Part shown: positions 19,527-30,200 of the stretch, in pieces
Position numbering within the stretch: the stretch's first letter is position 1
Layout of the letters: the number at the start of each line of letters is the position of its first letter
From: Dehalococcoidia bacterium
Lineage (GTDB): Bacteria > Chloroflexota > Dehalococcoidia > Lucifugimonadales > Lucifugimonadaceae
Reading direction: 5' to 3'
DNA: 64,000 nucleotides
Assembly: GCA_029936155.1 (NCBI GenBank)
Contig: JAPYUK010000005.1
Coordinates: 9,441 to 73,440 of the forward strand
The notes under the pieces: model-generated
What the model was told of the DNA's origin: nothing
Database searches by the model: none
The model's input: only the letters and a program-made list of their open reading frames with translations
Made by a program: the position numbers and the translations under genes

Positions 19527-20396
19527 TTATCCTCTTGCCCGTTCAACGGCCTTGTTGATCATGCGGCCTGTGAGGACTTCTACGAGTTGTTTGCGCTGGT
19601 CGACAGTTCCACGCATATCGGTAATCGGTGTTGCTGCGTTCTTTGCGAGTGCAGCGGCAACGGCGATTGTCTCGTCGTTTACCGGCTTACCCGCGAGGCT
19701 GTCGCCTGCTTCAGATGCGAGAATCGGCGTTGGCCCAACCGAGGCCAGTGCGATTCGTCCTGAAACGAAGTTCTGCCCCGAATCATCGAGTACAACGTAG
19801 ACGCCGACGCCAGCCACGGCAATGTCCATTTCGTTTCTAGGGATGAACCGTGTGTAGGCTGCGCCAGAGTTGGCTGCAGGTTTCGGTACCTCGATGCTGA
19901 CGAGTAGATCGCCGGCTTCGAGAACGGTTCGGCTCGGTCCTGTACAGAAATCTTCAACTGCAACTTCGCGAGTTCCGCTGGAGTTGGCGATGTGAGCAAC
20001 TGCACTGTGAGCGATGAGGGCAGGGATGCCATCGCCAGATGGTGCTGCGTTACAGAGGTTTCCACCGAGGCCAGCGCGTGACTGGACCTGGATTCCACCA
20101 ATGATTGAGGCACCGTCGACGATTCCAGGGTATTGAGCAACAACATCGCTGTTGTCGTAGACCTGGTAGCAAGGCACACCAGCGCCGATGCTGAGTCCGT
20201 CGCCATTGACGGAAAGTGTCATAAGTTCAGGGATGTTTTTGATGTCGATAACGGCATCTAACTCCCAGGCATTGGCTCGAGCTTTCACAAGCAGGTCGGT
20301 TCCGCCTGCCAGAGGTCGTGCTCGATCACCATGTTCGGTCAGCACGGCAACAGCTTCGGCAACCGTGGTTGGGGCAACGTATGCAAACGGGTGCAA
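19527..20396 (-). CDS. FAD-binding (medium) subunit of xanthine dehydrogenase family enzyme
   Basis: PTTVAEAVAVLTEHGDRARPLAGGTDLLVKARA; IGGIQVQSRAGLGGNLCNAAPSGD. Confidence 0.93.
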   Translation of the reverse strand: MHPFAYVAPTTVAEAVAVLTEHGDRARPLAGGTDLLVKARANAWELDAVIDIKNIPELMTLSVNGDGLSIGAGVPCYQVYDNSDVVAQYPGIVDGASIIGGIQVQSRAGLGGNLCNAAPSGDGIPALIAHSAVAHIANSSGTREVAVEDFCTGPSRTVLEAGDLLVSIEVPKPAANSGAAYTRFIPRNEMDIAVAGVGVYVVLDDSGQNFVSGRIALASVGPTPILASEAGDSLAGKPVNDETIAVAAALAKNAATPITDMRGTVDQRKQLVEVLTGRMINKAVERARG

Positions 20397-20658
20397 GCGC
20401 CCTCTCCTTTCGTGTGTTTATTCAGAAAATTCAGGCTGGCAACACAGGAATTACAGCATGAAACCCTAGAGCCTATTCACTAGTCTAGGCTGACCATTCT
20501 CGGACAGTACAACGGTGTACCCGAGGTAGGCGCGCTCATTATGCCCACAGTAGTAGTTTGTCGCAACTAATTTATGGCGATTTGTGGTGCGCGAAAATCA
20601 GATGGATGGCCTGGAATGATGATGCGATTGGTGATTGTGCATCAGTGTGCGGCGGTGA

Positions 20659-21936
20659 TCAGGCTACAGATTCAGCGGAGGCATCGCTTTTTTCCCGAGG
20701 GCTCGAGCCTGTACCAAAGCTACGCAGCAGGCGCTGGCCAACGAATACGGTGGCGACAATCGCTGTAGTACCACCTACGGTCATTGCGGTCGGTGCGTCA
20801 AATCGCTGCGCGAGATAACCCATCAATAGACCGCCGAGTGCCGAGGCTCCCCATGTGAGCTGGTTGATGCTCATGACTCGACCGCGGAACTCCTCGTCTA
20901 CGAGGGTTTGTACGACCGTGGTGTTCATCGTGCCGAGAACAACTTTGAATCCGCCAATAGACCCCGCGATCAGGATTGCAGCACTGAGTACGTCGATGCG
21001 CGCGAAAACCAGCTGGGCTGCACCGAGGCCAATACCCGATATCGTCAGGTAGAGCGCCGGTCGAACTCGTTTTCCTATCAGCGTTATTGCAGTGGTTGCG
21101 GCAAGACCACCAATGCCGGCACCTAGTAACAGACGCCCTCCTGCATCGAGGCCAGTGTCGAATATTTCATCGGCAAACACTGGCAGAAGTGTGTCGAATG
21201 AGGAGCCGAAGAGTCCGAGGGTTACACCGAGCAGAATGACACTGGAAATCGATTTCTGGTGTTTTAGGTAGGCGAAACCCTCGAGCAGCCCTTCGATTGC
21301 AGTTCGGCTGGTCGATGCGACTTTGTGGCCGGTGGTTCGCATCATCAAGAGGGTTACTACGGTGAGGACGTACGAGGTTCCGATTACGTAGAAAAGCCCT
21401 TCGTAGCCGAAGCGCGAAACGAGTGGTTCGATGAGTATTGGTCCTATGATTGCCGCCGCGCCGAACACGATCGAGTAGAGCGCTATCGCTCCGGCCAGAT
21501 GCTCTTTCGGGACGATGGTGGCGACCATTGCTGATCGAGAAGGGATGTCGAAGGCGAGCAGCGTGCCGGTCGTTGCCGAGATGGCCAGAATGTGCCAAGG
21601 CTCGATGTTGCCACTCTGTATCAGCACCGCGGTGCCGAGGGTTACGGCAGCGAACATGAGCCGGGTGAACCGCACGATCCTGAGTCGATTGAATCGATCG
21701 GCTAGTACGCCACCCCACATCGAAAAGATCAACACGGGCAGCAGATTCGCGGTCGCAACGAGTCCGAGCATTAGCTCAGATCCTGTTAGCGAGCGCATTA
21801 AAAAGAGTCGCCCGTAGACGAGCGACCACATGCCGATATTTGAGAACGCAGCGGCTACCCAGAAAAGTCGATATTCGCGGTATTTGAATGCCGAGTAGCT
21901 GGTGCCAGCCCAGAGAGAACGTATTCCAGCCTCCAC
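20659..21936 (-). CDS. MFS transporter (MFS_3 / EntS-like)
   Basis: FKYREYRLFWVAAAFSNIGMWSLVYGRLFLMRSLTGSELMLGLVATANLLPVLIFSMWGGVLADRFNRLRIV. Confidence 0.85.
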   Translation of the reverse strand: MEAGIRSLWAGTSYSAFKYREYRLFWVAAAFSNIGMWSLVYGRLFLMRSLTGSELMLGLVATANLLPVLIFSMWGGVLADRFNRLRIVRFTRLMFAAVTLGTAVLIQSGNIEPWHILAISATTGTLLAFDIPSRSAMVATIVPKEHLAGAIALYSIVFGAAAIIGPILIEPLVSRFGYEGLFYVIGTSYVLTVVTLLMMRTTGHKVASTSRTAIEGLLEGFAYLKHQKSISSVILLGVTLGLFGSSFDTLLPVFADEIFDTGLDAGGRLLLGAGIGGLAATTAITLIGKRVRPALYLTISGIGLGAAQLVFARIDVLSAAILIAGSIGGFKVVLGTMNTTVVQTLVDEEFRGRVMSINQLTWGASALGGLLMGYLAQRFDAPTAMTVGGTTAIVATVFVGQRLLRSFGTGSSPREKSDASAESVA

Positions 21937-21987
21937 TAAGTGTTCAGCCCTCCGCCGTTACGTTTGCCGCCATTTTTACTGGATCGA

Positions 21988-22386
21988 TTAGGATGGGCCG
22001 AGTGGGGTGCCAAGTTTGTCCAGAAGTCCGCCGCCCAGAACGTGCAGGTGCAAGTGGTCGACGATTTGGCCTGCATCGACGCCTTGATTCAGGGCAACCC
22101 TGTAGCCGCCTTCGGATATTCCGGTTTGGCGTGCGACACGTGAAGAAACTCGCATCAGGTGTCCCAGTAGGGGTTCGTGCAGCTCGTCGGCTCCAGTGAG
22201 ATAGGTGACGTGCTCGCGTGGAACTATCAATACGTGTACGTTGGCAACCGGATTGATGTCGTTAAAAGCCACACACTGTTCATCTGAATAGATTTCAGTC
22301 GAGGGAAGTTCGCCGTGAACTATGTTGCAGAACAGGCAGTCGGGCTGTCGGAGCTGGTTTTTCTCTTCTTCGGCGGTCCACCACAT
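21988..22386 (-). CDS. HIT family protein
   Basis: CLFCNIVHGELPSTEIYSDEQCVAFNDINPVANVHVLIVPREHV... HLHLHVLGG. Confidence 0.93.
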   Translation of the reverse strand: MWWTAEEEKNQLRQPDCLFCNIVHGELPSTEIYSDEQCVAFNDINPVANVHVLIVPREHVTYLTGADELHEPLLGHLMRVSSRVARQTGISEGGYRVALNQGVDAGQIVDHLHLHVLGGGLLDKLGTPLGPS

Positions 22387-22407
22387 AGGTAGTTCTTTCT
22401 GAGGCCG

Positions 22408-23526
22408 CTAGAGGCCCAACGATGTAGCAAGCTTCGATTTGTGGAAAGCAGAGTCACCATAGTCGGTTTTCCACGCTAATGCCCTTCGAGTATAAAGATG
22501 TAGGTCATGTTCCCACGTAAACCCAATGGCACCATGGCACTGGTGGGCCGTCCAACAGAGCGCAGATATTTTTTCACTGGCTGCTATTTTCGCCTGCGCG
22601 GCACGTTCGACGGAATAGCCATCCTGTGAAAAACTCCAAGCGGCGGAGTGAACTAGGTGGTTCACCTGTTTCGCGGCGATAGCCATTTCGGCGAGATGGT
22701 GTTGAACTGCCTGGAATGAGCCGACGGCTTGACCGAATTGTTCACGATTTGCGGTGTAGTCAACAGTGGCCTCCACGACCGCTCGGCCAAGTCCTGCGAG
22801 TTGGGTGGCGCGGGCAACGGCTCCTGCTGCGACCAGTTCATCAGTGGCGGCTATGGCTTCGTCTCCGGTGGCAACTATGTTTGCTTCGGAGACTTCGACC
22901 TCATTGAATGTAAGAGACGAGACGGGAACACCTGAGACGTGTTCGAGGGGGGTTTGATCGACTCCGGTTGATTTCCAGATTGGGACTACGACAAGTGCGG
23001 GCTCGCCGCCGTCGGTTCGCACGAGGGTTAGCACATGGGTTGCCTGTTCAGCGAACGAAACGAATCGCTTCTCGCCTGTAATGACAAGTCCATTGTTCGT
23101 TCTGGTGGCGGCCATCGTGGCGCTGTCGGCTTCCCAGGAAACGTCACGTTCTAGAATGGCCGGTGTGATGAGGACGTCGCCCTCTGCTGCCTGTGGGAGG
23201 AGATCGGACTTGAGTGCATCGGAGCCGTAGCGTTCGATGATGCGTGATGTGATGGCTGATTCGACGATTGGAGTCGGAGCAAGGCTTGCGCCAAGCTCTG
23301 TAAGCAGTACTGCGAGATCACTGAACGATAATCCGGCACCGCCGTGCTCTTTGGCGATCGTGAGTGCTGGCCAGCCGAGTTCGACAACGTCTTTCCACAG
23401 GCTTGCCAGTGCTTCGGTATCGCCGTTGGCTACTGCACGGACTACTGACGAGTCTGATCGGTCGGCGAGAAATTCACGCGCCGAGTTGCGGATCAGTTCT
23501 TGAGTTTCTGTAAGTCCGAAATCCAA
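22408..23526 (-). CDS. Acyl-CoA dehydrogenase family protein
   Basis: MDFGLTETQELIRNSAREFL; QFGQAVGSFQAVQHHLAEMAI; HQCHGAIGFTWEHDLHLYTRRA. Confidence 0.92.
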   Translation of the reverse strand: MDFGLTETQELIRNSAREFLADRSDSSVVRAVANGDTEALASLWKDVVELGWPALTIAKEHGGAGLSFSDLAVLLTELGASLAPTPIVESAITSRIIERYGSDALKSDLLPQAAEGDVLITPAILERDVSWEADSATMAATRTNNGLVITGEKRFVSFAEQATHVLTLVRTDGGEPALVVVPIWKSTGVDQTPLEHVSGVPVSSLTFNEVEVSEANIVATGDEAIAATDELVAAGAVARATQLAGLGRAVVEATVDYTANREQFGQAVGSFQAVQHHLAEMAIAAKQVNHLVHSAAWSFSQDGYSVERAAQAKIAASEKISALCWTAHQCHGAIGFTWEHDLHLYTRRALAWKTDYGDSAFHKSKLATSLGL

Positions 23527-23535
23527 TATGTTTAC

Positions 23536-24732
23536 CTAAGTTGTTTTGGCTGCCCTGCGAATTCTTGGAAGGCCAAGACCACGTTGAGCGATGATGTTTT
23601 TCTGGATTTCATTGGTGCCAGAGAAAATTGTGGTGGCAGTCGACAGCATCCGCATTTTCAGGAATCTTCCCTGAAGCTCGGCCTGTGGAGATCCAACGAT
23701 GAGCCCACCGTACATCCCAAGGATTTCTAAACCGAAATCGAGTACTTTCTGGTAAATCTCAGTTCCGGCGACCTTGCTCATCGAGGCTTCAAACGATGGT
23801 TCTAGACCCTCGCCATGACGCCACGTGACGTCGTAGCAAAGCAGGCGTGCTGCTTCGACTTCGGTGCTGAGTTCGGCGATTTTGATCCGAATGTTGGGAT
23901 CGGACTTTGCCTGACTGACAGGCGAGTCATCGTTGTTGATGTATACGATCAGTTCTTCGATGGCTGCCCGCGCTCCGGCTGCGAACTCGATGCCAGATCG
24001 TTCGTGGTTGAGGATCGTCATTCCAACTCGCCAGCCGTCGTTCAGGTCGCCAACCAGATTGGCTTTCGGAACTCGTACGTCGTCGAATATGACCTGATTG
24101 AAATGATGTATATCGGCCATGTTCACGATTGGCTTCACTTCGATTCCCAGGGTCTTCATGTCGACCAGTAGCAGGCTGATACCGGCGTGAAGTGGTTCGT
24201 CGGGGTTGGTGCGGACGAGCATGAACATCATGTCGGCGCGGTGCCCCATCGTCGTCCAAATCTTCGCGCCATTGATCACGAACTCATCACCATCAAGAAC
24301 GGCTCGGGTCTGGATCGATGCGAGGTCGGAGCCGGAGTTGGGTTCTGAGTAGCCCTGGCACCACTGGACTTCGCCGCGTGCGATTGCTCCGAGATGCTGG
24401 GTGCGCTGTTCTTCGTTGCCGAAAGCCATGAGCGTGGGGCCGAGCATACGTGTTCCGAAGCCATCGAGTCCGGGTGCGCGGCGGTACGCCATTTCATCGG
24501 CGAAGATCGTGTTCATCATGGGTGATGAATCAGAGCCACCGTACTGTTTTGGCCAGCTCATCACGAGCCACTTGCGTTTTACGAGTTCATTGCGGAACTG
24601 TTGGTCCATCGCCCAGCTGTCGTCGTCGGACATATACGTTGAGCCGCCCCAGTTGTCGGGCAGAACGTCATCTAGGAATTCGCTGATCTGGCGTCTGAAA
24701 TCATTCTCTTCGGCGGTAAATTCGAAGCGCAA
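23536..24732 (-). CDS. Acyl-CoA dehydrogenase family protein
   Basis: CQGYSEPNSGSDLASIQTRA; FDDVRVPKANLVGDLNDGWRVGMTILNHERSG; TIFSGTNEIQKNIIAQRGLGLPR. Confidence 0.93.
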   Translation of the reverse strand: MRFEFTAEENDFRRQISEFLDDVLPDNWGGSTYMSDDDSWAMDQQFRNELVKRKWLVMSWPKQYGGSDSSPMMNTIFADEMAYRRAPGLDGFGTRMLGPTLMAFGNEEQRTQHLGAIARGEVQWCQGYSEPNSGSDLASIQTRAVLDGDEFVINGAKIWTTMGHRADMMFMLVRTNPDEPLHAGISLLLVDMKTLGIEVKPIVNMADIHHFNQVIFDDVRVPKANLVGDLNDGWRVGMTILNHERSGIEFAAGARAAIEELIVYINNDDSPVSQAKSDPNIRIKIAELSTEVEAARLLCYDVTWRHGEGLEPSFEASMSKVAGTEIYQKVLDFGLEILGMYGGLIVGSPQAELQGRFLKMRMLSTATTIFSGTNEIQKNIIAQRGLGLPRIRRAAKTT

Positions 24733-24771
24733 TATGTGAATTCCCGCCGTTTTTGCGGGACTCTCGGTGCG

Positions 24772-25008
24772 TCAGCTTCTAACTGACAGGCACGTAACGG
24801 TTTTTACGATGCCCGGAATGTTGTGCATTCCGTCACTGATCAGATCGCCAATGCTGGGGAGATCGTCGGCTTCGGCGATTGCGATGATGTCGAACGGTCC
24901 GGTGACCATGTCGACAGCCTTCACCATCGGAATTTCATTTAGCGCATCGGAAACATCGCTGGTCTTGCCAACTGCGGTTTCGATGAGAATGTATACACGC
25001 GTAGCCAA
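24772..25008 (-). CDS. Stand-alone Lrp/AsnC ligand-binding (RAM) domain protein
   Basis: 78 aa: AYVLIETAVGKTSDVSDALNEIPMVKAVDMVTGPFDIIAIAEADDL-type sequence; no HTH. Confidence 0.8.
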   Translation of the reverse strand: MATRVYILIETAVGKTSDVSDALNEIPMVKAVDMVTGPFDIIAIAEADDLPSIGDLISDGMHNIPGIVKTVTCLSVRS

Positions 25009-25146
25009 TTGATCTCTCCGTTGATCAGTGGCGCAATCCTATTCGGATTGGAACAGGGGTGTCAAAGCCAATTCCTGTCGAGCTGCTGTTCTGCTTACGA
25101 ACTATTGGAGCCTGCAGACAGTGTTGCTCGTTCGAGCAAAACTGGT

Positions 25147-25644
25147 TTACATGGGCACTTCGTGCGATCGAGCTGCCGCAGTGGGGCGAGACTCAAAGTA
25201 GGTCGAGTTGTAGGTGCCAGTGCGTCGATCAGTCTGGGCGGCCTTGGCAGCTTCGAATGTCAGGCGTTGTGCTGGTGCTTGTTGTCGGGTCGAGACTGGT
25301 CCGGAATCTGCGAGCCGACGAGGCGCCAATCCCTGTGACGGGCTAGGTGCCGATTTATCCTGCATGAGGGGGCGTGGTGTTCCCGGATCGGTGGATTCAT
25401 CGTTGGTCGCATCTGGTTCGAACTGAAAGTTCGAGCTGACAGCGAGAAGCGTGAGGATAGTGACAGAAGCGCCGCGAGGTGCGTACATCCCTGTCTCCCA
25501 CTCGCTGATCGTCTGCTGGCGGATGCCAATTTCGCGGGACAGCGCTGTTTGTGAAAGTTCAAGGTGGGCACGCAGAGCACGGATGTTATCTGCCTGCCAC
25601 TTGAAGCCGGTTGGAGGTGCTTGTCTTGTCAACATATCTAGCAA
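25147..25644 (-). CDS. XRE-family helix-turn-helix protein
   Basis: IRALRAHLELSQTALSREIGIRQQTISEWETGMYAPRGASVTILTLLA, then a low-complexity tail. Confidence 0.8.
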   Translation of the reverse strand: MLDMLTRQAPPTGFKWQADNIRALRAHLELSQTALSREIGIRQQTISEWETGMYAPRGASVTILTLLAVSSNFQFEPDATNDESTDPGTPRPLMQDKSAPSPSQGLAPRRLADSGPVSTRQQAPAQRLTFEAAKAAQTDRRTGTYNSTYFESRPTAAARSHEVPM

Positions 25645-25764
25645 GCTACGCCGGTTTATTTGTCGAGCCCTAGTGTTTTTTTTACACGCTTAAACCAATT
25701 TTGGATGTTTTTATTTCGATCTGAAGCGCCTTTGAAGAGATACGGATCCGTTTGGCGCGCCTAG

Positions 25765-27066
25765 CTAATCGAATTTAAGCATTGCTTCGAAATGGCTGGC
25801 GTCGTCGAATGGACCGACTATTGCAAGCACCAGGTTCTCGGACTGGATGACTCGGTTGGCGACTCGCTGAATGTCTTCCCTCGTGACGGCGGAGACCTTA
25901 GCGAGCACCTCTTCGACCGTTTCGACTTTGTCCCTCAGAAGTTCTTGGATACCCAAGAAGCTGGAGACCGCTCGGCTTTCTTCCATTCGAAGCATCATTC
26001 GGCCTTTGGTCAGTTCTCGTGCCTGTGACCACTCAGCTTCAGTTACGCCGTCGCGCATTTTTCCTAGCTCGGCGAGAATGACAGGGATTGCTTCGTCGAC
26101 GCGTCCGGGATCGATGCCCGACTCGACTATCAGTGCTCCACAGTCGCTGAAGAAATGGGTACCACTGTGGATGTCGTAGGCGAGGCCGCGCTGTTCACGG
26201 ACTTCTTCGAACAATCGGCTGCTCATCGTTTCGCCGAGAATTACCGACATAATCGACAGTGCGTGACGATCAGGATCGCTGTTGTCGAGGCCGGTGAGTC
26301 CGATTGAAATGTGAGCCTGCTCAGTTGGGCGGTGTTCTACGGCGACTCGCTTTGTGAGCGGCTTCGGCTCGTACGGGAACATCGGAAGAATGTCGCCATC
26401 GTGAAGTCCGCCGAGTAAGCCTTCGACCTGCTCGACGATGTCGGCATGTTCGATGTTTCCGGCGATTGCGATGACGGTGTTCGATGCGACGTACTGCGTT
26501 TCGAGGTACTTGAGCATCTCGTCACGTGAAATGGCTCCGACCGACTCGACTGATCCGGCGATATCGCGTCCCATTGGCTGTTCTGGCCACAACAGATTGT
26601 CCAGGAGCATCGAGGTACGAGCTCCGGGAGAATCGTTGGATGCACGTATTTCTTCGTAGACGACCTGCTTTTCTTTGGCGATGTCGTCTTCTTTAAAGAG
26701 AGAGTTGAGAGTCATGTCCGAAAGCAGGTCTATGCCTTCACGGTAGTTCGGCTGGGCGAGTCGGCACCAGTAGCCGGTTACTTCGCGGTCAGTGAAGGCG
26801 TTGAGCGTGCCACCGACGCCTTCGACAACTTCAGATATCTGACGAGGTGTTGGTCGTTCGGGTGTTCCTTTAAAGAGCATGTGCTCGAAAAGGTGTGATG
26901 CCCCGGCGAGTTCGGGCGTTTCGTAACGGGAGCCTGCGCCGAACAGAAAGATGATGCTGACAGCGTTGGTGTGACGGAATGTGCTGGTAAGAATCCGTAG
27001 TCCGTTCGGGAGAACGGTTCGATCGAACGAACTGGATACGAGCTGCTGAGCTTCAGATGTGGTCAA
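25765..27066 (-). CDS. M16 family zinc metallopeptidase (processing peptidase-like)
   Basis: AGASHLFEHMLFKGTPERPTPRQISEVVEGVGGTLNAFTDREVTGYW (HxxEH); TTG start at 27066 preferred over 27129. Confidence 0.93.
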   Translation of the reverse strand: MTTSEAQQLVSSSFDRTVLPNGLRILTSTFRHTNAVSIIFLFGAGSRYETPELAGASHLFEHMLFKGTPERPTPRQISEVVEGVGGTLNAFTDREVTGYWCRLAQPNYREGIDLLSDMTLNSLFKEDDIAKEKQVVYEEIRASNDSPGARTSMLLDNLLWPEQPMGRDIAGSVESVGAISRDEMLKYLETQYVASNTVIAIAGNIEHADIVEQVEGLLGGLHDGDILPMFPYEPKPLTKRVAVEHRPTEQAHISIGLTGLDNSDPDRHALSIMSVILGETMSSRLFEEVREQRGLAYDIHSGTHFFSDCGALIVESGIDPGRVDEAIPVILAELGKMRDGVTEAEWSQARELTKGRMMLRMEESRAVSSFLGIQELLRDKVETVEEVLAKVSAVTREDIQRVANRVIQSENLVLAIVGPFDDASHFEAMLKFD

Positions 27067-27178
27067 GTGAGGTTTCTTACTTTCTGTGGTTCCGATTTTC
27101 GCTGGCGTTTCGCAAAAAGCCGAAATCAAGCGTAGATGTGGGAAAGTCGGTGGTCAAACTTCGTTTTGGCATGAGTGG

Positions 27179-27202
27179 ATATCGGGTTGGTAAAGCCGAT
27201 AT
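27179..27202. promoter_or_regulatory. Inverted repeat in divergent promoter region
   Basis: ATATCGG-N10-CCGATAT between the M16 peptidase (-) and the GT39-DUF2298 gene (+). Confidence 0.3.
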
Positions 27203-27275
27203 TCCCGTTACTGGCGTACCGGGTAGTAGATAACGTGGTGCGCCGACCTGACGGCCGACTATAGAATTCTTCTCC

Positions 27276-30200
27276 ATGCGTGAATCCCAAAACGCCCCTG
27301 CGGGCGCCGAATCGAGTGACCGACTGGAAAGTGACGTGACAGCGTCTCGTACCGGCGCTGCTTCGGTGGTGAGTGAAACTCCTTCAGACTCGGGGTTCGT
27401 AGTCGACGATTATTCGACCGGATCTGAGTCGAACGGTGGTTCTGGTCGACGTCTGATTCCAAGAATTTCCACGCGCTACGCCGTGGTACTGATTCTGTTA
27501 TTGGCTCTTGTATTGCGGGTGTATGGCATCAACTGGGATCAAGGTGGGATGTTTCATCCCGACGAACGAGCTTTTCTTGGGCAGGTTTACAACCTTGAAT
27601 TCCCCGAACGCGACGAGTGGTCGAACTTAACGGACCCGGAACTCAGCACGCTGAATCCGGGATCGTTCAACTGGGGTAGCTTGCCTCACTACGCGTTAAA
27701 AGGGGTTCAATACGCGGTCGCACCGTACAAGTGGATGGATCTGTTCGAGTTGCGATTCGCAGGTCGAGCGCTATCGGCTGTATCCGACATTGCGACGGTG
27801 TTCTTCGTTTTTCTGATCGGCCGTGCGGTATTCGGTAAGCGTGTTGGGTTGTTGGCTTCATTTCTTTCTGCGATAGCGGTGCAGCAAATTCAGCTGAGTC
27901 ACTTCTTTGCGGTCGACACGTTCATGACGACATTTATCGTCGGGACGATCTACTACTCGATACGTGTTGCCGAGCACGGCCGTCGACGGGACTCGGTGCT
28001 GGCAGGCGTGATGTTCGGGCTTGCTGTGGCGACAAAGTTTTCGGCACTGCCGCTCGGGTTGGCCCTGGTGTTGTCACATTTGATTTACGCGTCTTCACGC
28101 AGTGGTGATCGCTATTCGTCCGATGGGGCCGGTTCGGACGCAGCGGCTACACGGCAGTGGGTCTCGTACAAGAACATTTTGACCACGGCGGTTGTTTTCT
28201 TAGCGGTGTTGATCGTTGCGCAGCCGTACATGTTTCTCGACTTCTCAACGTTCACAGAGAACATTTCGACCCAGGGCGAGATGGTCAGGCGGGAGGTCGA
28301 CTTCCCGTTCACACGGCAATATGAAGACACGCCAAAGTACATCTATCAGATGGTGCAACTTGGTACGTGGGGATTGGGTCCGGCTCTTGGAATTACGGTT
28401 TGGCTTGGGTTGCTTGGTGCGGTGGTTGCTGCAGTTCTGGCTCAGCGCAAAGCTGATCTGGTGATTCTTGCTTGGGTGCTGCCTTACTTGCTGATCACTG
28501 GCTGGTTTGATGTGAAGTTCATGCGGTACATGATGCCGATCACGCCATTGCTAATTTTGTACGGAGCGCGGGTGCTGTGGTGGGCATTTGAGGTGATCAA
28601 GTCGCTATCGCCGGATCGCCGCTGGCTTCAGGCTCTTCCGATCGCCATAGCGCTCATATTTACGCTTCACTACTCGCTTTCGTTCATGAATGTGTACTCG
28701 GGGCAGCATCCTATCAAAGAGGTTTCGAGTTGGCTGAAGTCGAACGCGCCGACGGGTTCGAAGGTGGTTCAGGAGCACTGGGAGGAAGGCATTCCCGGTG
28801 TGATCGGACTGGATATGCATGAGCGGGCCGAGTTGTACGACGACGAGAACCCGCAAAAATTCACGAAGCTTACGGAGCTTCTGTCGGAGTCAGATTACTT
28901 CGTACTGTTGAGCAATCGGCTTTACGCGACGATTCCTCGATTGCCCGAGCGCTATCGCGTGACTTCAACGTTCTACGAGAAGCTGTTTTCGGGTGAGCTT
29001 GGCTTTGAGATGGCCTACGAGAACAGCCGCCACGTAGGTGGGCTTGGAGTCGACTACTACGAGGACCAGTTCGCTCGATTGGAGTTTGGTCCGCCGGAGG
29101 GATTTGAAGAGCCATCTGATGGGTTGTTCACAGCAGGATTGGGTTGGGCTGATGAGAGTTTTTCGGTCTATGAGCATCCGCAGACGTTCGTGTTTTCGAA
29201 TGTTGGGCGTCTGACAGCCAGCCAGTTGAGTACTGAGATCAGGGCTGAGACTGCCGGGGCTTCTGCGTTTAGGACGCAGGAAGTTGGACTGCTGCTTTCG
29301 GATGAAGATGCCGAGGCTCAGCAGTCTGGCGGCACGTGGAATTCGATCACATTTTTGCGATGGATGCCAGATTGGCTGACCCCGGTCGTCTGGTACATCG
29401 CAGCACAGCTATTCGCACTTGTGGTGCTACCGATAGCGTTCGTCGTGTTTAGGCCGTGGCCGGATCGCGGGTACTTGTTCGCCAAGCCGCTTGGACTGCT
29501 CCTGGCGGCAACTACGGTGTGGCTGCTCGTTAGCTTGAACGTAATTCAGTTCAGCTTCTTCGCCGTGTTATTGGGTTTGATTCTGCTGGCTGTTGTTTCG
29601 ATATTTGCTCTTCGAGCGACGGGTGACGATCTGAAAAATCATCTGAGATCGAACGCCAGCCGGTTCGTCAGGATGGAAATTCTGATCCTGGTGGCATATG
29701 TTGCCTTCCTGTTTATACGCGCTGCGAATCCGGATCTTTGGCACCCGTGGAAGGGTGGCGAGAAGCCGATGGACTTCGCCTATCTCAACGCTGTGGTGAA
29801 GTCATCGACAGTGCCTCCGTACGATCCGTGGCACGCTGGCGGGTATTTGAACTACTACTACTTCGGGCAGTTCATGATCGCGTCGCTGATTCGCTTTACA
29901 GGTATCGTTCCGTCGGTTGCTTACAACCTTGCGATACCGCTCCTATTTGCATTGACCGTTGGTGGTGTTTACTCGATCGTGAGTGGGCTTGCTGAACTGA
30001 CTTTGCGTGCAAAGCGCGTGCCGGCATGGTCGAGAAAATCACCGGCCTATGCAGGGTTTGTGGCCGTGGTGTTCGTGGCCGTTGCGGGGAACATCGACGG
30101 ACTGTTGCAGGTGCTCCAGGGTGCTTCTCGAACATTCTTGCAGGACGGGTCGTTCGGACAGTTCGACTTCTGGCGTAGTACGAGAATGATGGCACCCGGT

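Noticed and set aside
11584-25759. Several GGCGCGCC 8-bp palindromes in or near intergenic regions
   Set aside because: Too few and one lies inside a gene; no consistent context.
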